DNA from: an uncultured Lachnospiraceae bacterium
GTDB taxonomy: Bacteria; Bacillota; Clostridia; Lachnospirales; Lachnospiraceae
Length of the DNA stretch: 44,673 nt
Assembly: GCA_910588845.1 (NCBI GenBank)
Contig: CAJURU010000025.1
Location: 1 to 44,673 of the forward strand
Direction of reading: 5' to 3'
Under the pieces are notes generated by a model. The model saw only the letters and a list, made by a program, of their open reading frames with translations. It did not search any database and was not told where the DNA came from. Each line of letters starts with the position of its first letter. Position 1 is the first letter of the stretch. The translations under genes were made by a program, and so were the position numbers. This document shows, piece by piece, positions 14,585 to 23,156 of the stretch.

Positions 14585-15028
14585 ATGAAAAATACTATAT
14601 CGAAAGAATTGAAACGCTACAATTATCTATTTGGCGAAACAGGAGCCGCATATCACGAAATGTATTTAAAATTAGGGATGTCAGACAGTGCAATTTCCAT
14701 TCTCTATGCTGTTTTGGAACAGGGATGCAGCCGGCCGCTGCAACAAATCCGTCACTGCACCGGCCTCAGCAAACAGACCATTAATTCCGCCATCCGCAAA
14801 TTGGAGGCGGAAGGTATCATCTATTTACAAATGGCAGGCTCAAAAAATAAAACCGTTTACCTCACGGAAAAAGGCAAACTTCTTGCCGAACAAACTGCCG
14901 GGAGGGTGCTGGCAGCAGAAAATGAAATCTTTGCTTCCTGGCCGCAGGAAGACGTAGATAAATATCTGGAATTGACCGAAGCTTATCTGCTTGCCTTAAA
15001 AGAAAAGATCAAGAGGCTGTCCCACTAA
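14585..15028 (+). CDS. MarR-family transcriptional regulator
   Basis: 147 residues with the MarR winged helix: LQQIRHCTGLSKQTINSAIRKLEAEGII (helix-turn-helix, about 55-80) and the wing KNKTVYLTEKGKLLAEQ. MarR dimers bind palindromes and release them on ligand binding. Two matching palindromes in its own promoter indicate autorepression and control of the MATE pump gene that follows 62 bases later. ACAGGAGGATG gives a strong ribosome site. The effector is likely a toxic compound or drug, by analogy only. Confidence 0.88.
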   Translation: MKNTISKELKRYNYLFGETGAAYHEMYLKLGMSDSAISILYAVLEQGCSRPLQQIRHCTGLSKQTINSAIRKLEAEGIIYLQMAGSKNKTVYLTEKGKLLAEQTAGRVLAAENEIFASWPQEDVDKYLELTEAYLLALKEKIKRLSH

Positions 15029-15075
15029 CATAAATTGCAACCTTTTGAACGAGTAAATATATTAGTGCGGCAGCC
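15014..15075. repeat. Hairpin element between MarR and MATE genes, related to a copy at 43729
   Basis: GGCTGTCCCACTAA (15014-15027) pairs with TTAGTGCGGCAGCC (15062-15075) apart from two positions, with a 34-base loop. The loop contains TTTTGAACGAGTAAATATA (15043-15061), whose exact reverse complement is at 43729-43747, upstream of larB. No T-run follows, so it is a dispersed hairpin and not clearly a terminator. Confidence 0.55.
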
Positions 15076-15090
15076 CCAAAGGAGGACATT

Positions 15091-16428
15091 ATGGCAAAGA
15101 ATAATATTCAACTATCGGACCACTTTCATTATCGGCGATTATTGCGCTTTACCATGCCAGCCATACTGATGCTTATTTTTACATCTGTCTACAGTATCGT
15201 AGACGGCTTTTTTGTCTCGAATTTCACAGGGAAAACGCCCTTTGCCGCCGTCAATTTTATTATGCCCCTTTTAATGATTCTGGGGTGCGCAGGCTTCATG
15301 TTCGGAACGGGCGGCGGCGCGCTGATTGCCAAGACAATGGGCGTCGGTGATCGAAAAGGGGCAAACGAATTGTTTTCTCTGGTTGTCTACGCCGCTGCTC
15401 TTAGCGGCGTTATTCTGGCGGTATTTGGCATCGTGTTCCTGCGCCCGCTGGCCTCGCTGATGGGCGCTGACGGGCAGCTTTTGGAAGACAGCGTCGTATA
15501 CGGACGTATCATTTTGCTGGCGCTGCCATTTTACGTGCTGCAATATGAGTTTCAATGCCTGTTTGCCGCCGCCGAAAAACCAAAGCTGGGATTATATGTA
15601 ACCGTTGCCGCAGGCATTATCAACATAGTTTTAGACGCCCTGTTTGTCGCCATACTCCACTGGGGGCTGGCTGGCGCGGCGGCAGCGACCGCTGTCAGCC
15701 AGTTTGCCGGCGGTATTGTGCCCATAATCTATTTCGCACGCAGAAATGACAGCCCTCTGCGGCTCGGGAAATGCAGATTTGACGGTTTTGCGCTGGCGAA
15801 AACCTGCACCAACGGCTCCTCTGAGCTGATGAGCAATATTTCCATGTCCGTCGTATCCATGCCTTTTAATATACAGCTTATGAAGTACGCAGGTGAAAAC
15901 GGTATCGCCGCCTACGGTGTATTGATGTATGTGAGCATGATCTTCCAGGCAGTCTTCATCGGTTATTCTGTGGGTGCAGCCCCGGTCATCAGCTATAACT
16001 ATGGCGCGCAAAACTGTGAGGAATTAAAAAGCCTGCGACAAAAAAGCATGCTGTTAATCGCTGTATTCTCCGTCGCCATGCTCGCCGCAGGGCAGCTATT
16101 GGCACAGCCTCTTTCCATGCTGTTTGTCGGTTACGATGAGGCGCTTATGGAACTGACCGTTCATGCCTTTACGATTTTTTCCTTTTCCTTTTTGCTGTCG
16201 GGTTTCTCTATCTGGGGCGCGTCCTTTTTCACCGCGCTGAATGATGGGCTGATTTCCGCGCTCATCTCCTTTTTGCGAACCTTCTTATTCCAGTGCGCGG
16301 CTGTTTTAATCTTCCCCTTATTTTGGGGACTTGACGGAATCTGGTTCGCAGTGGCGGCAGCGGAATTATTGGCGGCCGCAATGACTGCGCTGTTTTTGCT
16401 TGCAAAAAAGAAAAAGTATCGTTACTAA
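15091..16428 (+). CDS. MATE-family multidrug efflux transporter
   Basis: 445 residues with about 12 membrane helices and the two internally similar halves of MATE proteins: LRFTMPAILMLIFTSVYSIVDGFFVS at the N-terminus and GSSELMSNISMSVVSMPFN at the start of the second half. These antiporters expel cationic drugs using Na+ or H+ gradients. AAAGGAGG precedes the ATG. It is the second gene of the MarR operon, so it is probably induced when MarR binds its ligand. Substrate cannot be predicted. Length is normal. Confidence 0.9.
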   Translation: MAKNNIQLSDHFHYRRLLRFTMPAILMLIFTSVYSIVDGFFVSNFTGKTPFAAVNFIMPLLMILGCAGFMFGTGGGALIAKTMGVGDRKGANELFSLVVYAAALSGVILAVFGIVFLRPLASLMGADGQLLEDSVVYGRIILLALPFYVLQYEFQCLFAAAEKPKLGLYVTVAAGIINIVLDALFVAILHWGLAGAAAATAVSQFAGGIVPIIYFARRNDSPLRLGKCRFDGFALAKTCTNGSSELMSNISMSVVSMPFNIQLMKYAGENGIAAYGVLMYVSMIFQAVFIGYSVGAAPVISYNYGAQNCEELKSLRQKSMLLIAVFSVAMLAAGQLLAQPLSMLFVGYDEALMELTVHAFTIFSFSFLLSGFSIWGASFFTALNDGLISALISFLRTFLFQCAAVLIFPLFWGLDGIWFAVAAAELLAAAMTALFLLAKKKKYRY

Positions 16429-16473
16429 CACTGCCGAACTTCATGGAAACATGCCACTTTCCGACTAGAAATT

Positions 16474-17451
16474 CTAGCGCACAATGGCATATATCACATC
16501 AGCAATATAAAGCAAAATGAGGACAATGCCTTCTGTGCGCTTGATTGATTTTTGACTCAAAGCAAAAACATATGTGACAATACTGATAACTGCCAATATC
16601 ATCATATCATAAACAGACGCCATATTAACCGCAATCGGATGAATTGCCGAAGACGTCCCTAAAATAAACAGAAGATTGAAAAGATTCGAACCCACGACAT
16701 TGCCCACGGCAAGCCCTGTCTCTCCTTTTTTTGCCGCAACGACGGACGTGACAAGTTCCGGCAGCGAAGTGCCAACTGCAACGACGGTCAGCCCAATCAA
16801 CGTCTCACTCATTCCCAACGTCCTTGCAATTTCTTTGGCACTGTAAACCACTGCCTGCCCCCCGCCAATGATGAGTGCCAGTCCGACAATGATCAGTAAA
16901 AAACATTTCCAGAGCGGAATCATTTCTTCTGCTTCTTCTTTTTCCGGATGCTTCCTTGCATCATATATCAGATAAGCAATATATACTACAAAAATAACAA
17001 GAAGCGCCATGCCCGTTACCCTGTTGACATTTCCGGCAATGCCATCCATTCTTTCCCGCAGAAAAGCGCCTGAGCTTATGCTTTTAAAGCTTGTCATCAA
17101 CAAGACCATGACTGTCACTGCAATTGACAGCGGAAAATCCCTTTTCAAGATGGCCTGGTCTACCGGAACTACATGGATAAACGCGCATATACCAAGCACA
17201 CACAGCAAATTAAAAAGATTCGAGCCCACAACATTGCTCAGGGCAATTTCATTTGACCCCTGCACAGCCGCGGAAATGCTGACAGCCAGCTCCGGTGCGC
17301 TTGTGCCCAACGCAACAATCGTCAGGCCGATAATCACTCCCGGAACTTTAAAATTTTTGGCAAGCGCAGAGCTTCCGTCTACAAACCAATCCGCTCCCTT
17401 AATAAGAGCAGCAAATCCTATGAATAGCAGCAATACATTAAGTAGAATCAT
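16474..17451 (-). CDS. CaCA-family sodium/calcium antiporter (YrbG-like)
   Basis: 325 residues with ten or eleven membrane helices. The two alpha-repeats that form the ion path are plain: VALGTSAPELAVSISAA ... NVVGSNLFNLL in the first half and VAVGTSLPELVTSVVAA ... NVVGSNLFNLL in the second. It exchanges Ca2+ for Na+ (or H+) across the membrane. I set the start at the ATG at 17451, after an AAGGAGGAATG ribosome site; the open frame runs 59 codons further upstream through the divergent promoter region and has no support there. The gene is divergent from the Na/Pi cotransporter. Confidence 0.9.
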   Translation of the reverse strand: MILLNVLLLFIGFAALIKGADWFVDGSSALAKNFKVPGVIIGLTIVALGTSAPELAVSISAAVQGSNEIALSNVVGSNLFNLLCVLGICAFIHVVPVDQAILKRDFPLSIAVTVMVLLMTSFKSISSGAFLRERMDGIAGNVNRVTGMALLVIFVVYIAYLIYDARKHPEKEEAEEMIPLWKCFLLIIVGLALIIGGGQAVVYSAKEIARTLGMSETLIGLTVVAVGTSLPELVTSVVAAKKGETGLAVGNVVGSNLFNLLFILGTSSAIHPIAVNMASVYDMMILAVISIVTYVFALSQKSIKRTEGIVLILLYIADVIYAIVR

Positions 17452-17524
17452 TTTACATTCCTCCTTTATACTGACATCAAGCTTATCATTTCTGGAAAAA
17501 GATAACAAGAAATAAACTGTATTT

Positions 17525-17541
17525 TTTACGCAGATTTTACA
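17525..17541 (+). promoter_or_regulatory. Pho-box-like direct repeat, site 1
   Basis: TTTACG-N5-TTTACA, two hexamers with an 11-base period, as in PhoP boxes of Firmicutes (TTHACA repeats). Lies between the divergent antiporter and Na/Pi cotransporter genes. Confidence 0.5.
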
Positions 17542-17590
17542 TATATCTAAAATATGTTTGTTTTTACTATACTGCTGGGTTCCTCTATTT

Positions 17591-17607
17591 TTTACATGGA
17601 TTTTACA
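17591..17607 (+). promoter_or_regulatory. Pho-box-like direct repeat, site 2
   Basis: TTTACA-N5-TTTACA, a perfect pair with an 11-base period, 70 bases before the Na/Pi cotransporter ATG. A good candidate for the PhoB-like regulator encoded at 20726. Confidence 0.58.
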
Positions 17608-17676
17608 TATACCTCTCTCTGATTTCACAAGCGCGTGATACAGTGATCCTACATTATTGAAAGCGAGGTACGGAAC

Positions 17677-19353
17677 ATGGATTTACTCAGCATATTTACG
17701 ATGATCGGCGGGCTCGCCCTCTTCCTGTATGGAATGCATCTTTTGGGGGAAGGGCTCGCAAAAGTCTCCGGCGGCAAAATGGAAGCGATTCTTTCTAAAT
17801 TGACGGACAGCCCCTTAAAAGGCGTGCTGCTCGGTGCAGGCGCTACCGCCGTCATACAATCTTCCTCCGCAACTACCGTGATGGTCGTCGGCTTTGTCAA
17901 TTCAGGCATCATGCAGCTTAGGCAAGCCGTGGGCATTATCATGGGCGCCAATATCGGAACGACGATTACTTCCTGGATATTAAGCCTCTCCGGCATCGAG
18001 AGCGATAATCTTTTTGTCAAACTCCTAAAACCCGATGCGTTCTCGCCCATCCTGGCAATGATCGGCATCATTTTACTAATGTTTTGTAAATCTGAGCGCA
18101 AAAAGGACGTGGGAACCATTCTCATAGGATTTGCCATTCTCATGTTCGGCATGGACACCATGAGTTCCGCAGTGGAACCGTTAAGAAATATTCCCGCATT
18201 TACCGAATTATTTGTGGCCTTTTCCAACCCGATTGTCGGCATGATTGCCGGAACGATCCTCACTGCCATCATACAGAGCTCCTCGGCGTCGGTCGGAATT
18301 CTCCAGGCGCTCTGCATTACCGGAGCAATCCCCTATTCTGCCGTGCTGCCAATCATTGCCGGCCAGAATATCGGTACCTGTATCACGGCTCTCCTGTCAT
18401 CCATCGGGGCAAGCACCAATGCCAAGCGTGCGGCGTTTATCCATTTGTATTTCAATGTAATTGGCACGGCTGTATTTATGATTGGCTTTTACATCATCCA
18501 TTATATCTCGCCCTTTGATTTCTTAGAGCAGATCGCCACGCCGTCGGGAATCGCCGTGACACATTCCTTTTTTAATATTTTTGCCACCATTATTTTACTG
18601 CCGTTCTCCTATAAACTGGTAACGCTGGCAAGTATCTCCGTGCGCGATAAGGAAGAAAATATTGAACCTGAGCTCCCCGCCAAACTGGCTCCCTTGGCAA
18701 ACATGGATAAACGCTTTTTAGACAATCCGCCTTTTGCGCTCACACAATGTAAAAAGACGACGGGCGCCATGCTGGCATTGGCAAACGAATCCGCTGAGGA
18801 GGCAATTGCGCTGATTACCAATTACAGCGGAAAAAAGGCTTCTTATGTGGAAGATTTGGAAAATTACGTCGATTGTTATGAAGATGAAATCAATGATTAT
18901 ATATTTAAAATAGATTTGGCTCCATTATCTGAAGCCGATTCCCGGGAGTTGTCCGCCATGCAAAACTGTGTCGGCAATATAGAACGCGTGGCCGACTACG
19001 CATTGTCTATCGTGCTCAGCGCGAAAAAAATGGAAAAGAAGAAACTCGATTTCTCTAAAGAAACGAAAGAAGACCTTAAATTATATGGCAGCACCGTCCT
19101 GTCTTTGATTCAGCATACGGCAGAGTATTGGGAAGCTCCCGACCCTGTGATTGCCAACGATGCCAGCCAGTTAGAAAATGAGCTGAACCGCATTGAGAAA
19201 AGAATTATCAAAGGTGAGAAAAAGCGTCTCAAAAAAGATAAATACGGCGTAGATATGGGATTCATCCTCTCAGATATTTTACTGGGCATGAAAAAGGTCA
19301 CAGAACACAGTGTGCAAGTTATAGAGGCTGTGCAGTCTGTACAGTCGGAGTAA
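17677..19353 (+). CDS. Na/Pi cotransporter family protein with PhoU-like domain
   Basis: 558 residues. The membrane part (1-320) holds the two QSSS repeats of the NptA/PNaS family, VIQSSSATTVMVVGF near 67 and IIQSSSASVGILQAL near 198, each followed by a GANIGTT- or GQNIGTC-type motif. The C-terminal ~200 residues are helical and PhoU-like (ENYVDCYEDEIND, MQNCVGNIERVADYA). It should import phosphate with sodium. The gene is convergent with a PhoR-like kinase gene and their 3' ends overlap by 35 bases. Pho-box-like repeats upstream suggest induction by phosphate starvation. Confidence 0.92.
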   Translation: MDLLSIFTMIGGLALFLYGMHLLGEGLAKVSGGKMEAILSKLTDSPLKGVLLGAGATAVIQSSSATTVMVVGFVNSGIMQLRQAVGIIMGANIGTTITSWILSLSGIESDNLFVKLLKPDAFSPILAMIGIILLMFCKSERKKDVGTILIGFAILMFGMDTMSSAVEPLRNIPAFTELFVAFSNPIVGMIAGTILTAIIQSSSASVGILQALCITGAIPYSAVLPIIAGQNIGTCITALLSSIGASTNAKRAAFIHLYFNVIGTAVFMIGFYIIHYISPFDFLEQIATPSGIAVTHSFFNIFATIILLPFSYKLVTLASISVRDKEENIEPELPAKLAPLANMDKRFLDNPPFALTQCKKTTGAMLALANESAEEAIALITNYSGKKASYVEDLENYVDCYEDEINDYIFKIDLAPLSEADSRELSAMQNCVGNIERVADYALSIVLSAKKMEKKKLDFSKETKEDLKLYGSTVLSLIQHTAEYWEAPDPVIANDASQLENELNRIEKRIIKGEKKRLKKDKYGVDMGFILSDILLGMKKVTEHSVQVIEAVQSVQSE

Positions 19354-20668
19354 CCGCAGCGTTATCCGCAAATACTACGCGAATGGTCGTACCGATGCCC
19401 ACATCGCTGTCCAGTGAAATATCTGCATGATGAACTTCCGCAATATGCTTGACAATTGCCAGTCCAAGGCCGGTGCCCCCGGTCTTTCTGGAACGGCTTT
19501 TGTCCACGCGGAAAAATCGTTCAAATACACGTTTCTGGTATTTGGGGGAAATGCCGATGCCGTCATCCTGCACAATCAGTTGATTCGTGACTGTCACCCA
19601 CACATGGCCGCCCGCGCGGTTATAGCGGATGGCATTGTCGCACAAATTATAAAGCAATTCTTCCATCAGTCTTTTGTCAGCATGAATGACAAGCGGCGTG
19701 CCTTTCAGAGAAAGCGTAACGCCGTGCCGCTCGGCAATTGGCTGCACCATCTCCATACAACGCGCGGCAAGCTCATGTACATCCACCGGCTCAAAAGAAA
19801 GGCTGTCATCCGGCGTATCGTCCAGCTCTGACAATTGCAAAATATCATTAATTAACGCCAGTAACCGCTGGGCGTTTCCATGAATTTCTTCCGCAAAGTG
19901 CCGCCCTTCCTTTTTGGAAGCCATGCCGGTGGCAATCAGTTCCGCATAGCCGGAGATGGAGGTCAGCGGCGTTTTCAGTTCATGGCTTACGTTGGCGGTA
20001 AATTCCTGGCGGATTCTGGCATTTTGCAACGCCTCCTCATGCCGGGAACGTATCAACTCAATAAACGGCATCAGTTCTTTGTAGGTACTGACGTTTTGCA
20101 GATGTTCCATATCGGAGGCCATCTGTTCGATTGGCGAAACGAACGCCTTTGTAAGCTGCCTGGCGATCCACACAGATATGAAAAATGATAAAACGGCAAC
20201 TAACAGGGTGATGGGCAGCGTATTGCGATAAACATTCCAGATACTGCCCGCTTCCTTAGCGATACGCAGAATTGTCCCATCCGCGGCGCGCCTGGCATAG
20301 AAAAAAATATTCTGTCCCATCGTCTCAGACTTGCGCACACTCGTACCTTTCCCTGTTTGCATGGCCTTAGCGACCTCCGGCCTCTCTTTATGGTTGTCCA
20401 AAGCAGCATTTCCCGAATAGCTGTCATAGAGTACCGCACCATCCTGCGCAATCCAGGTAATCCGCAGCGCATCATGCAAATTTACAACGCCTTCGTCCTC
20501 CATGCGCTCCATAAAATCCAGATCCTCCATTATTTCCGCAAAGGAAGAGAGCTCTGCAAAAACCTCTTTTTGAAAGAACCGATACGAGACAATGGTCGTA
20601 AACAAGACGCTGAGAAGAATTGATACTGCGATTACCACCATAAAATTGAGATTAATTTTTCTTGCCAT
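19319..20668 (-). CDS. PhoR-like sensor histidine kinase
   Basis: 449 residues. Membrane helices at about 10-30 and 150-170 enclose a PAS/Cache-like outside domain. The catalytic core is complete: H-box NVSHELKTPLTSISGYAEL, N-box ELLYNLCDNAIRYN, G1 DDGIGISPKYQKRVFERFFRVDKSRSR (split here for length: DDGIGIS and FERFFRVDK), G2 GGTGLGLAIVKHI. It is the second gene of a pair with the response regulator at 20726, separated by 57 bases, and lies beside the Na/Pi cotransporter, which supports a phosphate role. AAGGAG precedes the ATG. Confidence 0.87.
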   Translation of the reverse strand: MARKINLNFMVVIAVSILLSVLFTTIVSYRFFQKEVFAELSSFAEIMEDLDFMERMEDEGVVNLHDALRITWIAQDGAVLYDSYSGNAALDNHKERPEVAKAMQTGKGTSVRKSETMGQNIFFYARRAADGTILRIAKEAGSIWNVYRNTLPITLLVAVLSFFISVWIARQLTKAFVSPIEQMASDMEHLQNVSTYKELMPFIELIRSRHEEALQNARIRQEFTANVSHELKTPLTSISGYAELIATGMASKKEGRHFAEEIHGNAQRLLALINDILQLSELDDTPDDSLSFEPVDVHELAARCMEMVQPIAERHGVTLSLKGTPLVIHADKRLMEELLYNLCDNAIRYNRAGGHVWVTVTNQLIVQDDGIGISPKYQKRVFERFFRVDKSRSRKTGGTGLGLAIVKHIAEVHHADISLDSDVGIGTTIRVVFADNAAVTPTVQTAQPL

Positions 20669-20725
20669 TTACATACTCCTTCTTCTGCCAAGGCAATGAT
20701 TGTCCGATACAAAAACGAAAACTTT

Positions 20726-21397
20726 TCACTGTAAGAGATAGCCCACATTCCTCACGGTCTTGATATGTTTTCCGGCGTCGCCCAATTTTTTGCGCAGCGT
20801 CTTGATATGCACATCTAACGTCCGCGATTCCCCGAGAAAGTCAATGCCCCATATCTTTTCCATCAGGGCGTCCCGCGTCAAGACAATCCCCACATTCTGC
20901 ATGAGAAGGGATAAAAGTTCAAACTCCTTGTACGTCAGCTCCACTTCTTCTCCTGCCACCAGACAGGAACGCTTGCCCTTAGACAAAACAATGTCCCCTA
21001 TCGCAAACGCATCTTCTTCCTTCTTAGGCTGTGCCCGCCGAAGAAGCGCTTTGACGCGCGATATCAATTCCATGACGCCAAAAGGTTTGGTAATATAATC
21101 ATCCGCACCCATATCGAGTCCCTTCACTTTATCAATCTCCGTCGTTTTCGCAGTCACCAAAATAATAGGCAGCTCCTGTGTGTCGGGTTGCTCTCGCAGC
21201 TTCTTTAAGACGCCAATACCGTCCTCATCCGGCAGCATTATATCCAGCAGGATTAAAGACGGTTTTTGGCTTTGTATGCATGTTAGAAAATCACCGGCAC
21301 ATTCAAATCCTATGGCCTCATAGCCGCTGTTTTTCAAGGCAAACATTTCTATTTCACGGATGTTAGCGTCATCCTCGACCACATAAATTGTTTTCAT
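20726..21397 (-). CDS. OmpR/PhoB-type response regulator
   Basis: 223 residues: receiver (acidic pocket DDANIRE, phosphoacceptor Asp in LILLDIMLPDEDG near residue 54, Lys in ITKPFGV) and a C-terminal winged helix (LTYKEFELLSLLMQN ... SRTLDVHIKTLRKKLGD). The sequence pattern is PhoB/PhoP-like. Its ATG overlaps the stop of the upstream kinase gene (ATGA at 21397-21394), which ties it to that operon although its cognate kinase is probably the PhoR-like one just downstream. Pho-box-like repeats in the region are its likely targets. Confidence 0.87.
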   Translation of the reverse strand: MKTIYVVEDDANIREIEMFALKNSGYEAIGFECAGDFLTCIQSQKPSLILLDIMLPDEDGIGVLKKLREQPDTQELPIILVTAKTTEIDKVKGLDMGADDYITKPFGVMELISRVKALLRRAQPKKEEDAFAIGDIVLSKGKRSCLVAGEEVELTYKEFELLSLLMQNVGIVLTRDALMEKIWGIDFLGESRTLDVHIKTLRKKLGDAGKHIKTVRNVGYLLQ

Positions 21398-22311
21398 ACT
21401 GTCACCTTATCCATATTACAAATTTCCGGGAAACTGACGCAGACCTTCAGCCTGTCCCCTTCATATTCCGCAGTAACCGTTCCCCCCATCTGCTCTGTCA
21501 GCGTGCGAGCAATCGCCAGCCCCAAGCCGGTAGAGTAACTCGCTGTTTCTACTGTATAGAAGCGGTCAAACAATCTGCCCACCTGTACGCTATCCAGCCC
21601 GCACACGGTATTGGCAAATAGAATCTCTCCCTTCGCTGTTAATGTGATAAGCAAATCCCCTTCACTGTATTTGACAACATTTTGCAAAAGATTGGAAAAC
21701 ACGCGCGCCAAAGCTGATTGATCAAGCGTCCGCACCACTTTTTCCTGCGGCATCTGAATCTGCGGCACGATACCGCGCGCGCGAAATGCAGAATAAAATG
21801 ACGCAATACTCTCCTCAAGCACACGGTTTAATACGACAGGCTGCCTATCTGCGACATTCTCTCCCGAGGTTATTACCGAATAACGAAACAGCTCTTCCGT
21901 CAGCTCCGTCAAAAGCTCGGCACGGTTGCGGATCACTCCGATATATCTTTGTGACGACGCAGAATGTTCTTCCTGCTCTAACAGCTCCAGATAGCCACAG
22001 ATTGCCGTCAGCGGCGTACGCAAATCATGTGAAATATTTGCCACCGCTTGTTTCAGTTCCAAATCCCCTTGACTGTAACGGCGCCGCTTGGCGCGAAGAT
22101 TGCAAAGCTGCCGATTCAGCTCATTTGCCAACCTGCGCATATACCGATCGCGCGAAGAAATATCAAGCAAGGTATTGGTATCGGTTATGAGCCGCTCGGC
22201 GAAGCCGTCCGCAATCTCCTTAGCAGATTTACGCAACAGATAAATTTTTACCAGCAGAGCTGCCATGCCTACAGCCATCATGCCGATAACCGCCCATAAC
22301 CAAATTTCCAT
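21394..22311 (-). CDS. Sensor histidine kinase of an ABC/two-component locus
   Basis: 305 residues with a single membrane helix near the N-terminus (WAVIGMMAVGMAALLVKIYLL) and no sensing domain to speak of, the layout of kinases that sense through a partner ABC transporter. H-box: NISHDLRTPLTAICGYLELL; N-box: VFSNLLQNVVKYS; G2: STGLGLAIARTL. It follows the ABC permease by 11 bases (AAAGGAG ribosome site) and is probably the partner of the response regulator at 24333, not of the PhoB-like gene it overlaps. Lantibiotic or bacitracin-type antibiotic sensing is a reasonable guess. Confidence 0.82.
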   Translation of the reverse strand: MEIWLWAVIGMMAVGMAALLVKIYLLRKSAKEIADGFAERLITDTNTLLDISSRDRYMRRLANELNRQLCNLRAKRRRYSQGDLELKQAVANISHDLRTPLTAICGYLELLEQEEHSASSQRYIGVIRNRAELLTELTEELFRYSVITSGENVADRQPVVLNRVLEESIASFYSAFRARGIVPQIQMPQEKVVRTLDQSALARVFSNLLQNVVKYSEGDLLITLTAKGEILFANTVCGLDSVQVGRLFDRFYTVETASYSTGLGLAIARTLTEQMGGTVTAEYEGDRLKVCVSFPEICNMDKVTV

Positions 22312-22322
22312 GACCTACTCCT

Positions 22323-23156
22323 TTATTTGAGATTTTTCCTCCTGAATATCACAATGCCACAGACTGTCGGCACGATTGTAAGCGCCACGGAAGACAAGAT
22401 CATGCGCAAATAATTTGCGATCTGCAACTGCCACATCAATATCCCCTGTCCGGTAGGCAAAAAGTCAAGCATGAATTCGTAAAATACCCGCTTGGCGCCG
22501 CTGACATAAGCGGGATTCGGCTGCTGCTCGCCCATTTGCATGCCGCCATCCATCGTCAGTTCTACACTGCTTGCCATTTCCGGCTGCTGCAATCCATTGT
22601 ACATCATGCTTGCCATAATTAGCAATCCCAAAAACAGAAATATAGAAATGGCGACTGTTACCGTTTTATTGGCGGAAAGCATACTGATAAACGTAAAGAT
22701 GGAAGAAAACGATGCTACAAAGAAAACAGCCGTCAAAAGATACCCCAGTAAGTGAGGAACGCCCATCTCCCAAAAACCAAGCGCCGGCACGCCCACCAGG
22801 GCTGCGACAAGCCATACCGCAATCATAAGCAGCGTCGCCACAAACGTAACCACCAGATTGGCAAGGTAAACACCCGCCCTGGTATGCCCGGTAATCAGCT
22901 TATTGCGAATTGTGCCGTCGCTGTATTCCGTGCCGAGAAACATGCTGCAAAACAAGGCGGCAAACATACCGATGGCCAATGCAAACTGAAAGTAATAATC
23001 ATCCAGACTGCGATGGTATTGCGTTAAACTGACTGTCGCCTGCCGGACGCCGTTTAACATATAGACAAGGGCATAAACCAGCATAGCCCCCATGCACAAC
23101 CAAAACGTTTTATTCTTCCAGAGACGGGAAAAATTAGCGGATAATAGTTTACGCAT
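22323..23156 (-). CDS. ABC-2 type permease (peptide/antibiotic resistance class)
   Basis: About 277 residues with six membrane helices: an N-terminal cytoplasmic MRKLLSANFSRLWKNKTFW, a helix after it, then YSDGTIRNKLITGHTR, the loop typical of BcrB/lantibiotic-immunity permeases. An extracytoplasmic stretch at about 185-225 lies before the last helix. I prefer the ATG at 23156, which has GGGGGTG seven bases upstream; the GTG at 23165 is also possible. It overlaps the ATPase stop by eight bases and is co-translated with it. Confidence 0.82.
   Translation of the reverse strand: MRKLLSANFSRLWKNKTFWLCMGAMLVYALVYMLNGVRQATVSLTQYHRSLDDYYFQFALAIGMFAALFCSMFLGTEYSDGTIRNKLITGHTRAGVYLANLVVTFVATLLMIAVWLVAALVGVPALGFWEMGVPHLLGYLLTAVFFVASFSSIFTFISMLSANKTVTVAISIFLFLGLLIMASMMYNGLQQPEMASSVELTMDGGMQMGEQQPNPAYVSGAKRVFYEFMLDFLPTGQGILMWQLQIANYLRMILSSVALTIVPTVCGIVIFRRKNLK

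Noticed and set aside
17452..17628. N-terminal extension of the CaCA antiporter
   Set aside because: The extra 59 codons include repeat-encoded CKIxVKN units over the promoter region, and a strong ribosome site stands before the ATG at 17451.
19427..19831. Plus-strand 134-residue frame inside the kinase gene
   Set aside because: It is antisense to a complete histidine kinase with all motifs and has no family resemblance.
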